A stretch of DNA of 64,000 nt from an uncultured Schlesneria sp. GTDB taxonomy: Bacteria > Planctomycetota > Planctomycetia > Planctomycetales > Planctomycetaceae. The stretch covers positions 1-64,000 of the forward strand of contig CAIQIR010000058.1 in NCBI GenBank assembly GCA_903871875.1, written 5' to 3'. This document shows positions 56,773 to 64,000 of the stretch, in pieces. The notes under the pieces are model-generated. The model was not told the DNA's origin. It made no database searches and worked only from the letters and a program-made list of their open reading frames with translations. How positions within the stretch are numbered: the first letter of the stretch is position 1; the number at the start of each line of letters is the position of its first letter. The position numbers and the translations under genes were made by a program.

Positions 56773-57888
56773 TCATTTTACGCCAGGCCGCTTCGGATCT
56801 TTCAACAGCGGCAACGTCACCCGCTTGCCCGTCCAGGCCGACTGATAAATAGCCAGGATGATTTCCACTGCCTTACGGCCTTCGTCGCCCGTAATCCTTG
56901 GCTTTTTCCCAAGCTGAATCGCTTTGACGAAATCTTTCAGCTGTTCCATGTGTCCGACATAGCTGATCGCCTTGGGATCACTTGCCCCGCCTGAACTGCC
57001 TTCCTTGTTCATCAGCTTGTCGACGACGGCCCGGTCTTTGGGTTTAGGCTTTTCGAAGTTCCATAACAAGACATCGTCTTGCTCGACGATCGCCGAACCT
57101 GCCGTCCCATGAATTTCTGTCTTTTTGAGCAATCCAGGCCAGATAGCGGTACTGGCGGTAATCGTTCCCACGGCACCGTTCTTGAACTTGATCGCTGCGA
57201 CACCGACGTCTTCGACTTCGATCCGTTCGTGTCCCAGTGTGGCTGTGACCGCACTGACTTCCGCGACATCGCCCATCAACCAGTAAAGCAGATCCACATT
57301 GTGAATGGCCTGATTCATATAGGCCCCGCCGCCATCCAGATTCCATGTTCCGCGCCAACCGGTCTTCTTCGGAACTTTCGTCCCTTTGGGTTGCGGACCG
57401 TCATAGTATTCTTGTGTCCGCCACCATTTGACGAAGGTATCACCCAACGTGAGTTTACCGAAACGCCCTTCTTCAATTGCTTCTTTCAAGGCGATATTCG
57501 CCGCCCCGAATCGCGACTGGAAAATGGGACAGAGCATAACCCCGTTGCGGCGACAAGCATCGAGGATGGCGTCGCAACGCTTCAGCGTGATCTCCATCGG
57601 CTTCTCGACTACCACGTGCTTTTTGGCTTGTGCGGCCTTGATCGCAGGCTCCATATGAGCGCCGCTGGGTGTGCAGATGGTGACGATATGTAGGGTGGGA
57701 TCCGCTAGCATCGCGTCCAGGTCGTCGTAAGCGGTCACGCCGGGATGGGCTGCCGCAAAGGCTGCCGCAGCCCCAGGGAAACTATCGAAACAAGTGACGA
57801 GTTTCGTACCCTTCATTCGTTTGATCGCTTCGGCGTGAAAATTGGCGATCATTCCACAACCGACGATCCCGAATCCGACATGAGACAT
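56773..57888 (-). CDS. Gfo/Idh/MocA family oxidoreductase
   Basis: 371 aa with the ATG at 57888, preceded by AAGG at 7 nt. Rossmann NAD(P) domain [16 protein letters not shown] near residue 6, followed by the catalytic [12 protein letters not shown] (EKP) at about 100 and the C-terminal alpha/beta domain including [18 protein letters not shown] with the conserved His/Asp region. Members oxidise sugars, inositols or sugar amines. The RbsC-like permease downstream suggests that an imported sugar or inositol is the substrate, but this is inference. Confidence 0.92.
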   Translation of the reverse strand: MSHVGFGIVGCGMIANFHAEAIKRMKGTKLVTCFDSFPGAAAAFAAAHPGVTAYDDLDAMLADPTLHIVTICTPSGAHMEPAIKAAQAKKHVVVEKPMEITLKRCDAILDACRRNGVMLCPIFQSRFGAANIALKEAIEEGRFGKLTLGDTFVKWWRTQEYYDGPQPKGTKVPKKTGWRGTWNLDGGGAYMNQAIHNVDLLYWLMGDVAEVSAVTATLGHERIEVEDVGVAAIKFKNGAVGTITASTAIWPGLLKKTEIHGTAGSAIVEQDDVLLWNFEKPKPKDRAVVDKLMNKEGSSGGASDPKAISYVGHMEQLKDFVKAIQLGKKPRITGDEGRKAVEIILAIYQSAWTGKRVTLPLLKDPKRPGVK

Positions 57889-58152
57889 AATGAACCTTAT
57901 CAAAGGTCGACAACCGGTCCCTGAGCAAGTCGGGCATTCTACAGTTCCCACCCGCGAAGTTCGATCCAATCAGAGTCGTGATCCCTTTTTCTGCTATCGG
58001 ATCGGCCGAAGGCGAAAATGGATTTGATCGAGAGGAAGTTAAGCGATTGCGCAAGTGTCTTTGCTTTTGGGCTATGCATGAAGATGCTCACCGTAGGGCG
58101 GCGACATTAATTGCTGCGCCCGCGGCCGGTGCCAATCGTCTCCCCCCTTTTT

Positions 58153-58626
58153 TTACAGGGGCTTTTTGAAGCGACTCGAGGGGGCCGTCGAACGGATTTT
58201 CATGACGCCGATCTGCGTTTTGACGAAATCCAGATACTTAGGATCTTCGTCCTCGAACAGCCCTTCGCCATACTGCTGAAAAGCGGCTTCTAACGCATCG
58301 GCCGCTCCGTCCAGATCAGCGATTTCGAACAAGCTTTGACCGAGCCGCAGCAGGATGAAGGGGTTGGTTTTGCCGTCGGGCGAATCGAGCGATTCTCGCA
58401 AGGTCTGGCTGGCCGCGAGAAAATCGCGCTTCTCGAAATAAACATCACCAGCCGCCATGAGAATCCATGTTGCGGCGGGCCACTGGTTTTTGGGTTCCGG
58501 CAATAATTCCCATGCTGCTTCGTACTGATCGAGCGCGTCATCATGCTGATCGATTTGCGCGAACTGGTCCCCTTTTTGACAAAGCTTGTCAATCAGTTGG
58601 GAGAGGTCGCCAGGAAGCTTGGGCAT
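58153..58626 (-). CDS. Tetratricopeptide-repeat protein
   Basis: 157 aa, cytosolic. About three TPR units are visible: CQKGDQFAQIDQHDDALDQYEAAW, AAGDVYFEKRDFLAASQTLRES and LGQSLFEIADLDGAADALEAAF, each with the Gly/Ala and Asp/Phe spacing of the motif. This is a protein-interaction domain; partner unknown. A small hairpin (CCCCT/AGGGG with T-runs near 58143-58166) overlaps the stop and may end the transcript. Confidence 0.75.
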   Translation of the reverse strand: MPKLPGDLSQLIDKLCQKGDQFAQIDQHDDALDQYEAAWELLPEPKNQWPAATWILMAAGDVYFEKRDFLAASQTLRESLDSPDGKTNPFILLRLGQSLFEIADLDGAADALEAAFQQYGEGLFEDEDPKYLDFVKTQIGVMKIRSTAPSSRFKKPL

Positions 58627-58865
58627 GTTACGCTCGGGAATGACACGACTCGGTTTTACTAAACCGGTTTCGGCCCGACATCTTACACGGGCGCGGAGGG
58701 GGCGGTCTCGTGCGGATGCCGACTTTTTGGCGGTTTGTGGGCAATTGGAGAGGAATTTGCCTGCACGAAATGCGGCCTATCGTGGTTGTCCCGAAAATCG
58801 AAAGACAAAACCAGAGCTTTTTTGAAATGAACAGTGTCCGCGGCACCTTTGCCCTCATTCGCCGG

Positions 58866-59741
58866 TCAGTTAACCGCTCCGGCAGTCCGCATCATTCTGA
58901 GGACCAGATCCTCGAAATTCACGTCATTTGTCGTTTGAGTGCAGCCGAGTCCGTACCTCTTGCCGTAGGCGGCGACGCCCATTTGGAACTCGTCGAAAAC
59001 CCGGCGATATTCCCGCAGAGCGCGTTCTGTAATGGTCACTTTACGGATGGTCTCAGTTTCGGCGTCGACGAGTTCGATTTCTCCCAGCAAATTCGGCCGC
59101 GCTTCTGCCGGATCGTGAATCTGTATGATGTGTGGTTCGTAGTTTCGATGCCGCATGATGTCCAGGCCATGTTCGTAGCCGGTCGGATCGAACAGGTCGC
59201 TGACGACGATCGCCAATCCACGACGCTGGGGCCGCATCACAAAACCGCTCGCCACCCGTGCCAGATTCGTATCGGTTCCCTGCGGCTTCAGATTTTCGAG
59301 AAAACGAAGGAGCGACAGGATTCGATCCTTGCCACGAGCCAGCGGAAAGTCGCCCAGAATTTCCTGCGAATACGCCACGACGGAAACTCGGTCGAGATCG
59401 GCCAGTGCAATATAGGCCAGCGCGGCGGTCACCTGGCGAGCGAGATCGAATTTTGCAGGTTCGCCAAACCCCATGCTGCGAGAACAGTCGAGTAGAAAGT
59501 AAACGTGTAAATCTTCTTCTTCCTGAAACCGCTTCAACAACAATTCGCCGTGGCGTGCAAAGACGTTCCAGTCAAGGTGCCGAAAATCGTCGCCGGGGGT
59601 GTACTCGCGATGGTCGGCAAACTCGATTCCGCCTCCCATTTGCTTAGTCCTACGCTGCGCCAGAACCGATCCCCGAAAGACTCGCTGCGAGATCAGCGAG
59701 AGGTATTCCAGCTTCTTCAAAAAGTCACCGTCGAACAGCAT
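58866..59741 (-). CDS. DUF58 domain protein (vWA-like)
   Basis: 291 aa. DUF58 signature: GIEFADHREYTPGDDFRHLDWNVFARHGELLLKRFQEEED (residues about 40-80 in pieces GDDFRHLDW and ARHGELL), then a von Willebrand A-like core with the metal-site sequence LLDCSRSMGFG and VVSDLFDPTGYE. DUF58 proteins usually work beside a MoxR AAA+ ATPase in chaperone-like assembly of membrane or periplasmic complexes. No moxR gene is adjacent here. The ATG at 59741 is used; a TTG 7 codons upstream is the alternative. Confidence 0.9.
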   Translation of the reverse strand: MLFDGDFLKKLEYLSLISQRVFRGSVLAQRRTKQMGGGIEFADHREYTPGDDFRHLDWNVFARHGELLLKRFQEEEDLHVYFLLDCSRSMGFGEPAKFDLARQVTAALAYIALADLDRVSVVAYSQEILGDFPLARGKDRILSLLRFLENLKPQGTDTNLARVASGFVMRPQRRGLAIVVSDLFDPTGYEHGLDIMRHRNYEPHIIQIHDPAEARPNLLGEIELVDAETETIRKVTITERALREYRRVFDEFQMGVAAYGKRYGLGCTQTTNDVNFEDLVLRMMRTAGAVN

Positions 59742-59839
59742 GCAGCACTCCGTGTCAGACAAGGTAGAGACAGTATGACATTGGTGAGGAGTGTTTGGTA
59801 GTCAGTCTGCGGTTCCGGCGAAAAAACGACTGGATCAGG

Positions 59840-61030
59840 TCAAACGGTATCCTGGGTTCGCAATACCAGCTTGATCAGTTCCGGAACACATTGATAACGG
59901 ATCGGCTCTCGGCCGCTGAGACCACGAGAGACGTACATCAGTGTCGGTTCCAACCAGAAGACCCCCGATGCAAATCGGCAGCCGAAGCGACTCGGCGAAT
60001 AAACAGGACCGATGATCGGAAGTCGGATTTGCCCGCCATGAGTATGGCCGGCAAACATCAGATCGATCCCCTGTTCTCTCGCCCAAGTGATATTATCGGG
60101 TGTGTGGCTGACCAAAATCCGAAACAGTGGATTCGATTCGGGTGGCAGTGTGGGATGGGTTCCCATCCAGGGTGACTCGTCGCCGGCCAAAAAAATCGCT
60201 GATCCCGCATCGGGCGATGCGATTGGAATGGAGCGTTCGGCCAGATCGATCCAACCATTTCGTTCGAATTCTTCGCGGATCGCAGCAGGGTCTAAATGCC
60301 AATCATGATTGCCCAGGATGAAATACTGTCCGAGGGGCGCTTTCAGCCTGCCAAAAGTCTCGGGTAGCCAATCGAGCAACGATTGATCGTCTAGCAAATC
60401 ACCGGTGAAGATGAAAAGATCCGGTTTCAACGCCTGAGCTTGCTCGCAGACCTGTTCAAAATACTTGCGTGTCACCGCGCCGCGGAAATGCGTGTCGGCC
60501 AACTGGACGATCGACAGCCCGTCCCATTCTTTCGGCAGCCGTGGCAGCGTGTAGGTCTTGGTACTCACCTCGACCATAAACTGTTCGTTGCCGGGTAGTA
60601 GCGCGACGCGTCGCATCGGCCGCGGTCCGACCAGTGACGTTTGCCACGAATTGTCGGGATCTTTCTGTCGAAAATCGATAATTTGTGATTCGTCGCTGAT
60701 CTGACATCGAGGCGGACAATAGCTTTGATACGCGATCGTCGAGTAAATCAGTAACAAGAACCCGATCACGCCGAGACTGGCCAGAATCATTCCGAACGGC
60801 GTCATTAATTCCCAAAACGGCACCGTGGATTGTTGTTGTGAATCGATCCTTGTGAAGTCGCGAAACAAGCAGAATGTGTAGAGGGGGATGAGCGAGAATT
60901 GGGTCAGTTCCGTCAGCCCAATCGCCAATTTCGACTGTGGTCGAACCAGCAGGCGATTCAAGACCACGGACGCTGCCTTCGCAAAGCCCATCGTCAACAG
61001 AAACAAGGCGCCCCATAACCACCACGACAT
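59840..61030 (-). CDS. Membrane metallophosphoesterase
   Basis: 396 aa. Three to four N-terminal hydrophobic segments (residues 1-110) anchor a calcineurin-like phosphoesterase (YaeI/YkuE-like). Metal ligands follow the family order: ADTHFRG, FIFTGDLLDD, LGNHDWHL, the His of VSHTPD, and FAGHTHGGQ. Such enzymes cleave lipid- or nucleotide-linked phosphates, for example UDP-diacylglucosamine in LPS synthesis or phospholipids; the substrate is unknown. It starts 12 bp behind the ABC exporter gene on the same strand, so the two are probably one operon. Confidence 0.92.
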   Translation of the reverse strand: MSWWLWGALFLLTMGFAKAASVVLNRLLVRPQSKLAIGLTELTQFSLIPLYTFCLFRDFTRIDSQQQSTVPFWELMTPFGMILASLGVIGFLLLIYSTIAYQSYCPPRCQISDESQIIDFRQKDPDNSWQTSLVGPRPMRRVALLPGNEQFMVEVSTKTYTLPRLPKEWDGLSIVQLADTHFRGAVTRKYFEQVCEQAQALKPDLFIFTGDLLDDQSLLDWLPETFGRLKAPLGQYFILGNHDWHLDPAAIREEFERNGWIDLAERSIPIASPDAGSAIFLAGDESPWMGTHPTLPPESNPLFRILVSHTPDNITWAREQGIDLMFAGHTHGGQIRLPIIGPVYSPSRFGCRFASGVFWLEPTLMYVSRGLSGREPIRYQCVPELIKLVLRTQDTV

Positions 61031-61042
61031 TTTCGCTGTCCT

Positions 61043-62992
61043 TCAACCCGCTTGGCGTTGCGTGGCCACGGGATTCGTTTCAGGGAGATCGCTGGTCAAC
61101 TGAAGTCTGGCTAACTTTGCGTATTCTCCGTCCAGTTTGAGCAATTCCGCGTGCGTGCCGTATTCCACAATCCGCCCCAGTTTTAAAACATAGATGCGAT
61201 CGGCGTGACGGACGGAGCTGATGCGGCTAGACACGAGGATCGTCGTCCGACCGTGCTGCGCGGTTTCGATCGCCTGTTGAATTTCGTGCTCGGTTTCGGC
61301 ATCCACGGCGGCGGTGGCGTCATCGAGCATCAGAATCGGTGGGTCAAGCAACAGGGCGCGAGCAATGGCCAAGCGTTGTCGTTGCCCGCCAGATAAATTC
61401 GAGCCATGTTCGCCGACCAGGCTATCATAGCCGTCGGGCAATTCGCTAACAAATTCATGAGCCGCTGCCATTCGAGCGGCCTGTTCAACGCTTTGCATAT
61501 CGGTCCCTGGTTTTCCGAAGGCGATATTGGCGGCTACCGTATTGCTGAACAAGAAGCTTTCTTGAAAGACCAAGCCGATGCTCTGCCGCAGGTCTTGCAG
61601 ATCTATTTTACGAACATCGATTCCATCGACCAGAACTCGGCCCGCGGTCACGTCGTAGAACCGAGCGATTAACTGGAGCAGCGTCGTTTTTCCCGCGCCC
61701 GTTTCCCCGACAAATCCGACACATTCACCCGCGCGGATGGTGAGGCTGATGTCGTTGAGCACCAAAGTCGATTGACCGGTGGCGAGGAGTCTGTTTCTGG
61801 CGGCAGGGGCGGAGTGAGATTCGTCCGTCGAATAGGCGAAACTCACATGTTCAAATGTCACGTCACCTTGAGCACGAGGTAAGGGGGCACAGTCCATGGG
61901 ACTTTGAATTTCGATCTCTGCATCAAGAATCGCAAACACGCGGTCGGCACCTGTTAAACTGCTTTGAATGCTATTGGCAATGTTGATGATCTGGCCAACC
62001 TGATTGGCAAATTCGTGAATCAGATTCGCAAACACGAACAGACCGGTTCCGAGCGGCAATTGCCCTCGAATGACCAGCAGTCCTCCATAACCGATCAGAA
62101 TCAATTGGCTGACTTGTGTCAGAAGACCCATCACCGGCTGATAAAGGCTCAGGCTCCAAAAGATGTCGAACTTCTGGTCTTTGAGCGTTCGGTTCGCCTC
62201 TTCGAAGCGAGCAATCTCATCGTCCTCGCGAGCAAACCCTTTGACAACCTGAATCCCCTGTACGTTTTCGGAAAGCCGTAAGACCAGTTTGTCGCCCAGT
62301 TCGCTACTGCGTTGATAGAGCGGACGGACAGCTCGTGAAAACCAGACCGCGCCGACCCAGAGCAAGGGCGACGTAATCAGGCAACTTAAGGCAAGTGAGG
62401 CATGCATCGATAGCATGTAGGCGGTATAAACGGCCAATGACAGAACGACGGTCAACACTTTCAAGATCACACCGTCGACGAATCCACGGACGGCCTGGAC
62501 ATCACCGGCCACGCGATTGATCAATGAACTACTATCGTGTGCATCAAAGAATCGAAAACTCAATCGCTGAAGCTTGTCATAGACGTCCGTTCGTAACTGG
62601 ATCACGATTGACTGGCTGAGAATCGCGCTGACGACGGCGGTCACATACTTCAGAGTTGCTTGCAGTGCGGCCATTCCCAGTATCAGACTGGCGACCAGGA
62701 CCACCACCGCCATCGCGGACCAGTTGTCGGGAGGGGGCAGTCCGAACGGCCAAACTGGCGGAACACTGGTCGGTTGCATCGCGTGCCGCAGAACGTCGAT
62801 TGCCAACCCGGTAAAACTGAGTCCCGCCAAGCCTAGTCCAACTAAAAGCAGGTTGAGAACCAGCACCATGAGGCAGGTCGATCGATATCTCCAACCCAAT
62901 AGCAACATGCGCCGAATCAACAACCAGTTTGAGGTCGTGGGAACGGCAGACGAATCAGAGACGGAAGCAGTCACGGACATCGACTTTGGCAT
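61043..62992 (-). CDS. ABC exporter, fused permease-ATPase
   Basis: 649 aa. N-terminal six-helix ABC exporter domain (about 40-340) and nucleotide-binding domain (about 385-640): Walker A GETGAGKTTLL, Q-loop, signature LSGGQRQR, Walker B PILMLDDATAAVD, and the histidine switch region (TILVSSRISSVRHADRI), where the usual His of the switch is replaced by Ser-Arg. It probably exports lipids or a glycolipid (MsbA/multidrug type). The ATG at 62992 is used; a TTG precedes it by one codon, and an ATG at 62980 is possible. A metallophosphoesterase gene follows after 12 bp. Confidence 0.92.
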   Translation of the reverse strand: MPKSMSVTASVSDSSAVPTTSNWLLIRRMLLLGWRYRSTCLMVLVLNLLLVGLGLAGLSFTGLAIDVLRHAMQPTSVPPVWPFGLPPPDNWSAMAVVVLVASLILGMAALQATLKYVTAVVSAILSQSIVIQLRTDVYDKLQRLSFRFFDAHDSSSLINRVAGDVQAVRGFVDGVILKVLTVVLSLAVYTAYMLSMHASLALSCLITSPLLWVGAVWFSRAVRPLYQRSSELGDKLVLRLSENVQGIQVVKGFAREDDEIARFEEANRTLKDQKFDIFWSLSLYQPVMGLLTQVSQLILIGYGGLLVIRGQLPLGTGLFVFANLIHEFANQVGQIINIANSIQSSLTGADRVFAILDAEIEIQSPMDCAPLPRAQGDVTFEHVSFAYSTDESHSAPAARNRLLATGQSTLVLNDISLTIRAGECVGFVGETGAGKTTLLQLIARFYDVTAGRVLVDGIDVRKIDLQDLRQSIGLVFQESFLFSNTVAANIAFGKPGTDMQSVEQAARMAAAHEFVSELPDGYDSLVGEHGSNLSGGQRQRLAIARALLLDPPILMLDDATAAVDAETEHEIQQAIETAQHGRTTILVSSRISSVRHADRIYVLKLGRIVEYGTHAELLKLDGEYAKLARLQLTSDLPETNPVATQRQAG

Positions 62993-63449
62993 CAAAATCA
63001 GGAGGGCAGTACACCGTCAAGGATCGACGAAGCGGTGGTTAAGTGCAAGCTGCCTTGATCGCGAATTCCGATTGTGCGTCAGTCGCGCAGTCGAATTCCG
63101 CAGCGAAAAAAACGGACTTATGGTGACGTGTTCTGTTTGCTTTGGGCCAGTCTGTTTTGAGGCAGGTAACGGGGTTTTGAGCGGAAATCGCCGGTGATTC
63201 GACGAAACCGGTTCCAACTGCCGGTGTCCGAGACTCGGCTCTGAATCTCTCCTTGCAATCTTGATCCGTTTTCGGGCCGGCGAGGATTTTCCGAATGAAT
63301 TTGGCTGTGGGTGCCGATTATTCGGATAGTGACGAGCTTCCGCGCTGGCGGAACGTCTGTTTGCGGCTTACGAACGGCACACACATTGTGCCTGTTGACG
63401 AAGGTCGAGTTTCCGCGCTCGCGGAACGTTAGTTTCCCGGGAACACACT
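62993..63449. other. Divergent intergenic region with repeated hairpins
   Basis: 457 bp between the ABC exporter (minus) and the SLBB gene (plus). The right half holds a 30-bp direct repeat (63333-63362 and 63406-63435) and a third hairpin between the copies. No gene is seen. Confidence 0.5.
63333..63435 (+). repeat. Direct repeat of a hairpin in the leader of the SLBB gene
   Basis: Two 30-bp units starting CGAG at 63333 and 63406 (73-bp period, 26 of 30 identical) each contain a palindrome: TTCCGCgctgGCGGAA (63338-63353) and TTCCGCGctCGCGGAA (63411-63426). Between them GGCACA-cacat-TGTGCC (63376-63392) forms another stem. The second unit ends 14 nt before the start codon, close enough to affect ribosome access. 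Confidence 0.6.
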
Positions 63450-64000
63450 ATGACGTCCAGAGTCTCCCGATTGACATGCTTCGCTCTGGCCCTTTCCCTG
63501 GCCTTGGGTTCGATTCCGGCATTTGCGCAAGTTGGTAACGCGCCGCTGCCCAGACGACCGAAAGTCATCGCATTTTCCGCTGCCGAAAATGTGAAAGAGC
63601 TTTATGTGGCCATCATGGGCGAGGTCGTCAATCCCGGCACGTACCACGTCGATCCGTCGGCTCTCAACCTGCATTCGATTGTGAAAAAAGCAGGAGGCTT
63701 CACGGCCGACGCCACGAAGACAATTCGTGTCATACGGCAGGGACAGTTGAACCACCAAGAGAGCTATTCGGAAACCGTGAACAGCTTCCTGTTGCCGGGT
63801 GATTTGCTGATCGTCGATTCCAGGCCAATCAATGCCAGTTCCAGTCAGGTACAGGAGTTTGTACAGGAGCCGACCACGATTCACGCCAGCTATCAAGAAC
63901 GAGTGGCTTCCGCAGGTGTTCAAATCGCGTTGCTGAACGTACAGGATTATCCCATCGTGTTGCGGCTGCGACCTGACGAGGCCAACACCGTCAACATTAT
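63450..64000 (+). CDS. Polysaccharide export (SLBB) protein, 5' part only
   Basis: The gene runs off the right edge with no stop in the window (183 codons visible). The ATG at 63450 opens a signal peptide ending at FAQVGN (about residue 26). Residues about 45-125 fit an SLBB/soluble-ligand-binding beta-grasp: LYVAIMGEVVNPGTYHVDPS, LHSIVKKAGGFTADATKT, IRVIRQGQ and LLPGDLLIVDS. Proteins of this kind (Wza/BexD-like) form periplasmic or outer-membrane parts of capsule and exopolysaccharide exporters. The remaining half and any second SLBB domain lie outside the window. Confidence 0.82.
   Translation, partial: MTSRVSRLTCFALALSLALGSIPAFAQVGNAPLPRRPKVIAFSAAENVKELYVAIMGEVVNPGTYHVDPSALNLHSIVKKAGGFTADATKTIRVIRQGQLNHQESYSETVNSFLLPGDLLIVDSRPINASSSQVQEFVQEPTTIHASYQERVASAGVQIALLNVQDYPIVLRLRPDEANTVNI

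Overview
The window looks like chromosomal DNA of a planctomycete (phylum Planctomycetota, most likely order Planctomycetales). It is moderately GC-rich. It is dense in families typical of that phylum: DUF1501 with a Tat signal, DUF1080 (twice), PQQ-like propeller, Gfo/Idh/MocA, xylose-isomerase-like TIM barrel, DUF11 repeats, carboxypeptidase-regulatory domains joined to a TlpA thioredoxin, a PadR/permease-prefix pair, and KdsB. The species cannot be named from this alone. No rRNA, tRNA, CRISPR array, prophage or intact insertion sequence was seen.

Layout. 1-2.9 kb: a hypothetical protein, a lipoprotein hydrolase and two full copies plus one fragment of a dispersed hairpin repeat. 2.9-8.2 kb: a secreted LRR protein, a PadR regulator with a very good promoter that is probably leaderless and overlaps a membrane-protein gene by 4 nt, a thioredoxin-sialidase fusion and a membrane thioredoxin. 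8.5-10.8 kb: a SulP transporter fused to a beta-carbonic anhydrase. 11.4-22 kb: secreted or periplasmic proteins (PQQ propeller, DUF1080, a 1019-aa multidomain TlpA protein, DUF1501), an MFS transporter and a KduD-like dehydrogenase. 22.2-30 kb: TIM-barrel isomerase, AroB, NtrC-type regulator, PhyH-type dioxygenase, amino-acid permease, a CcrM-type orphan DNA methyltransferase and a lone LutC-like protein. 30-40 kb: DUF11 protein, XerC/D recombinase, RlmB/TrmH methylase, SixA, and a same-strand kdsB-pyrG-prs group (CTP and PRPP supply and CMP-Kdo synthesis).

40-55 kb is the core of the window. A DnaA lacking the N-terminal helicase-contacting domain is followed, starting exactly at its stop codon, by a row of DnaA-box-like 9-mers at 10-11 bp spacing, further boxes, a 10-bp inverted repeat of boxes and an AT-richer stretch. 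This is a strong oriC candidate between dnaA and gltX. Ten kb further on, dnaN-dciA-gyrB run together on the minus strand without recF. Together they form a split replication-initiation locus in which DciA, not DnaA domain I, may deliver the helicase. Between them lie gltX, an SGNH-DUF1080 fusion, a zinc-ribbon SUFU-domain protein, a double alpha/beta-hydrolase protein, and a nucleotide-sugar epimerase with a GT39-like membrane glycosyltransferase.

55-64 kb: an RbsC-type permease with an unusual charged insertion beside a Gfo/Idh oxidoreductase, a TPR protein, a DUF58 protein, a metallophosphoesterase directly behind an ABC exporter, and the start of a polysaccharide-export (SLBB) gene that runs off the right edge and is preceded by repeated hairpins.

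Long perfect hairpins without T-tracts are frequent between genes; one (30808-30849) has the flanking T/A runs of a bidirectional terminator. Starts were moved inward where a Shine-Dalgarno, signal peptide or family length favoured it; these choices are stated per gene.
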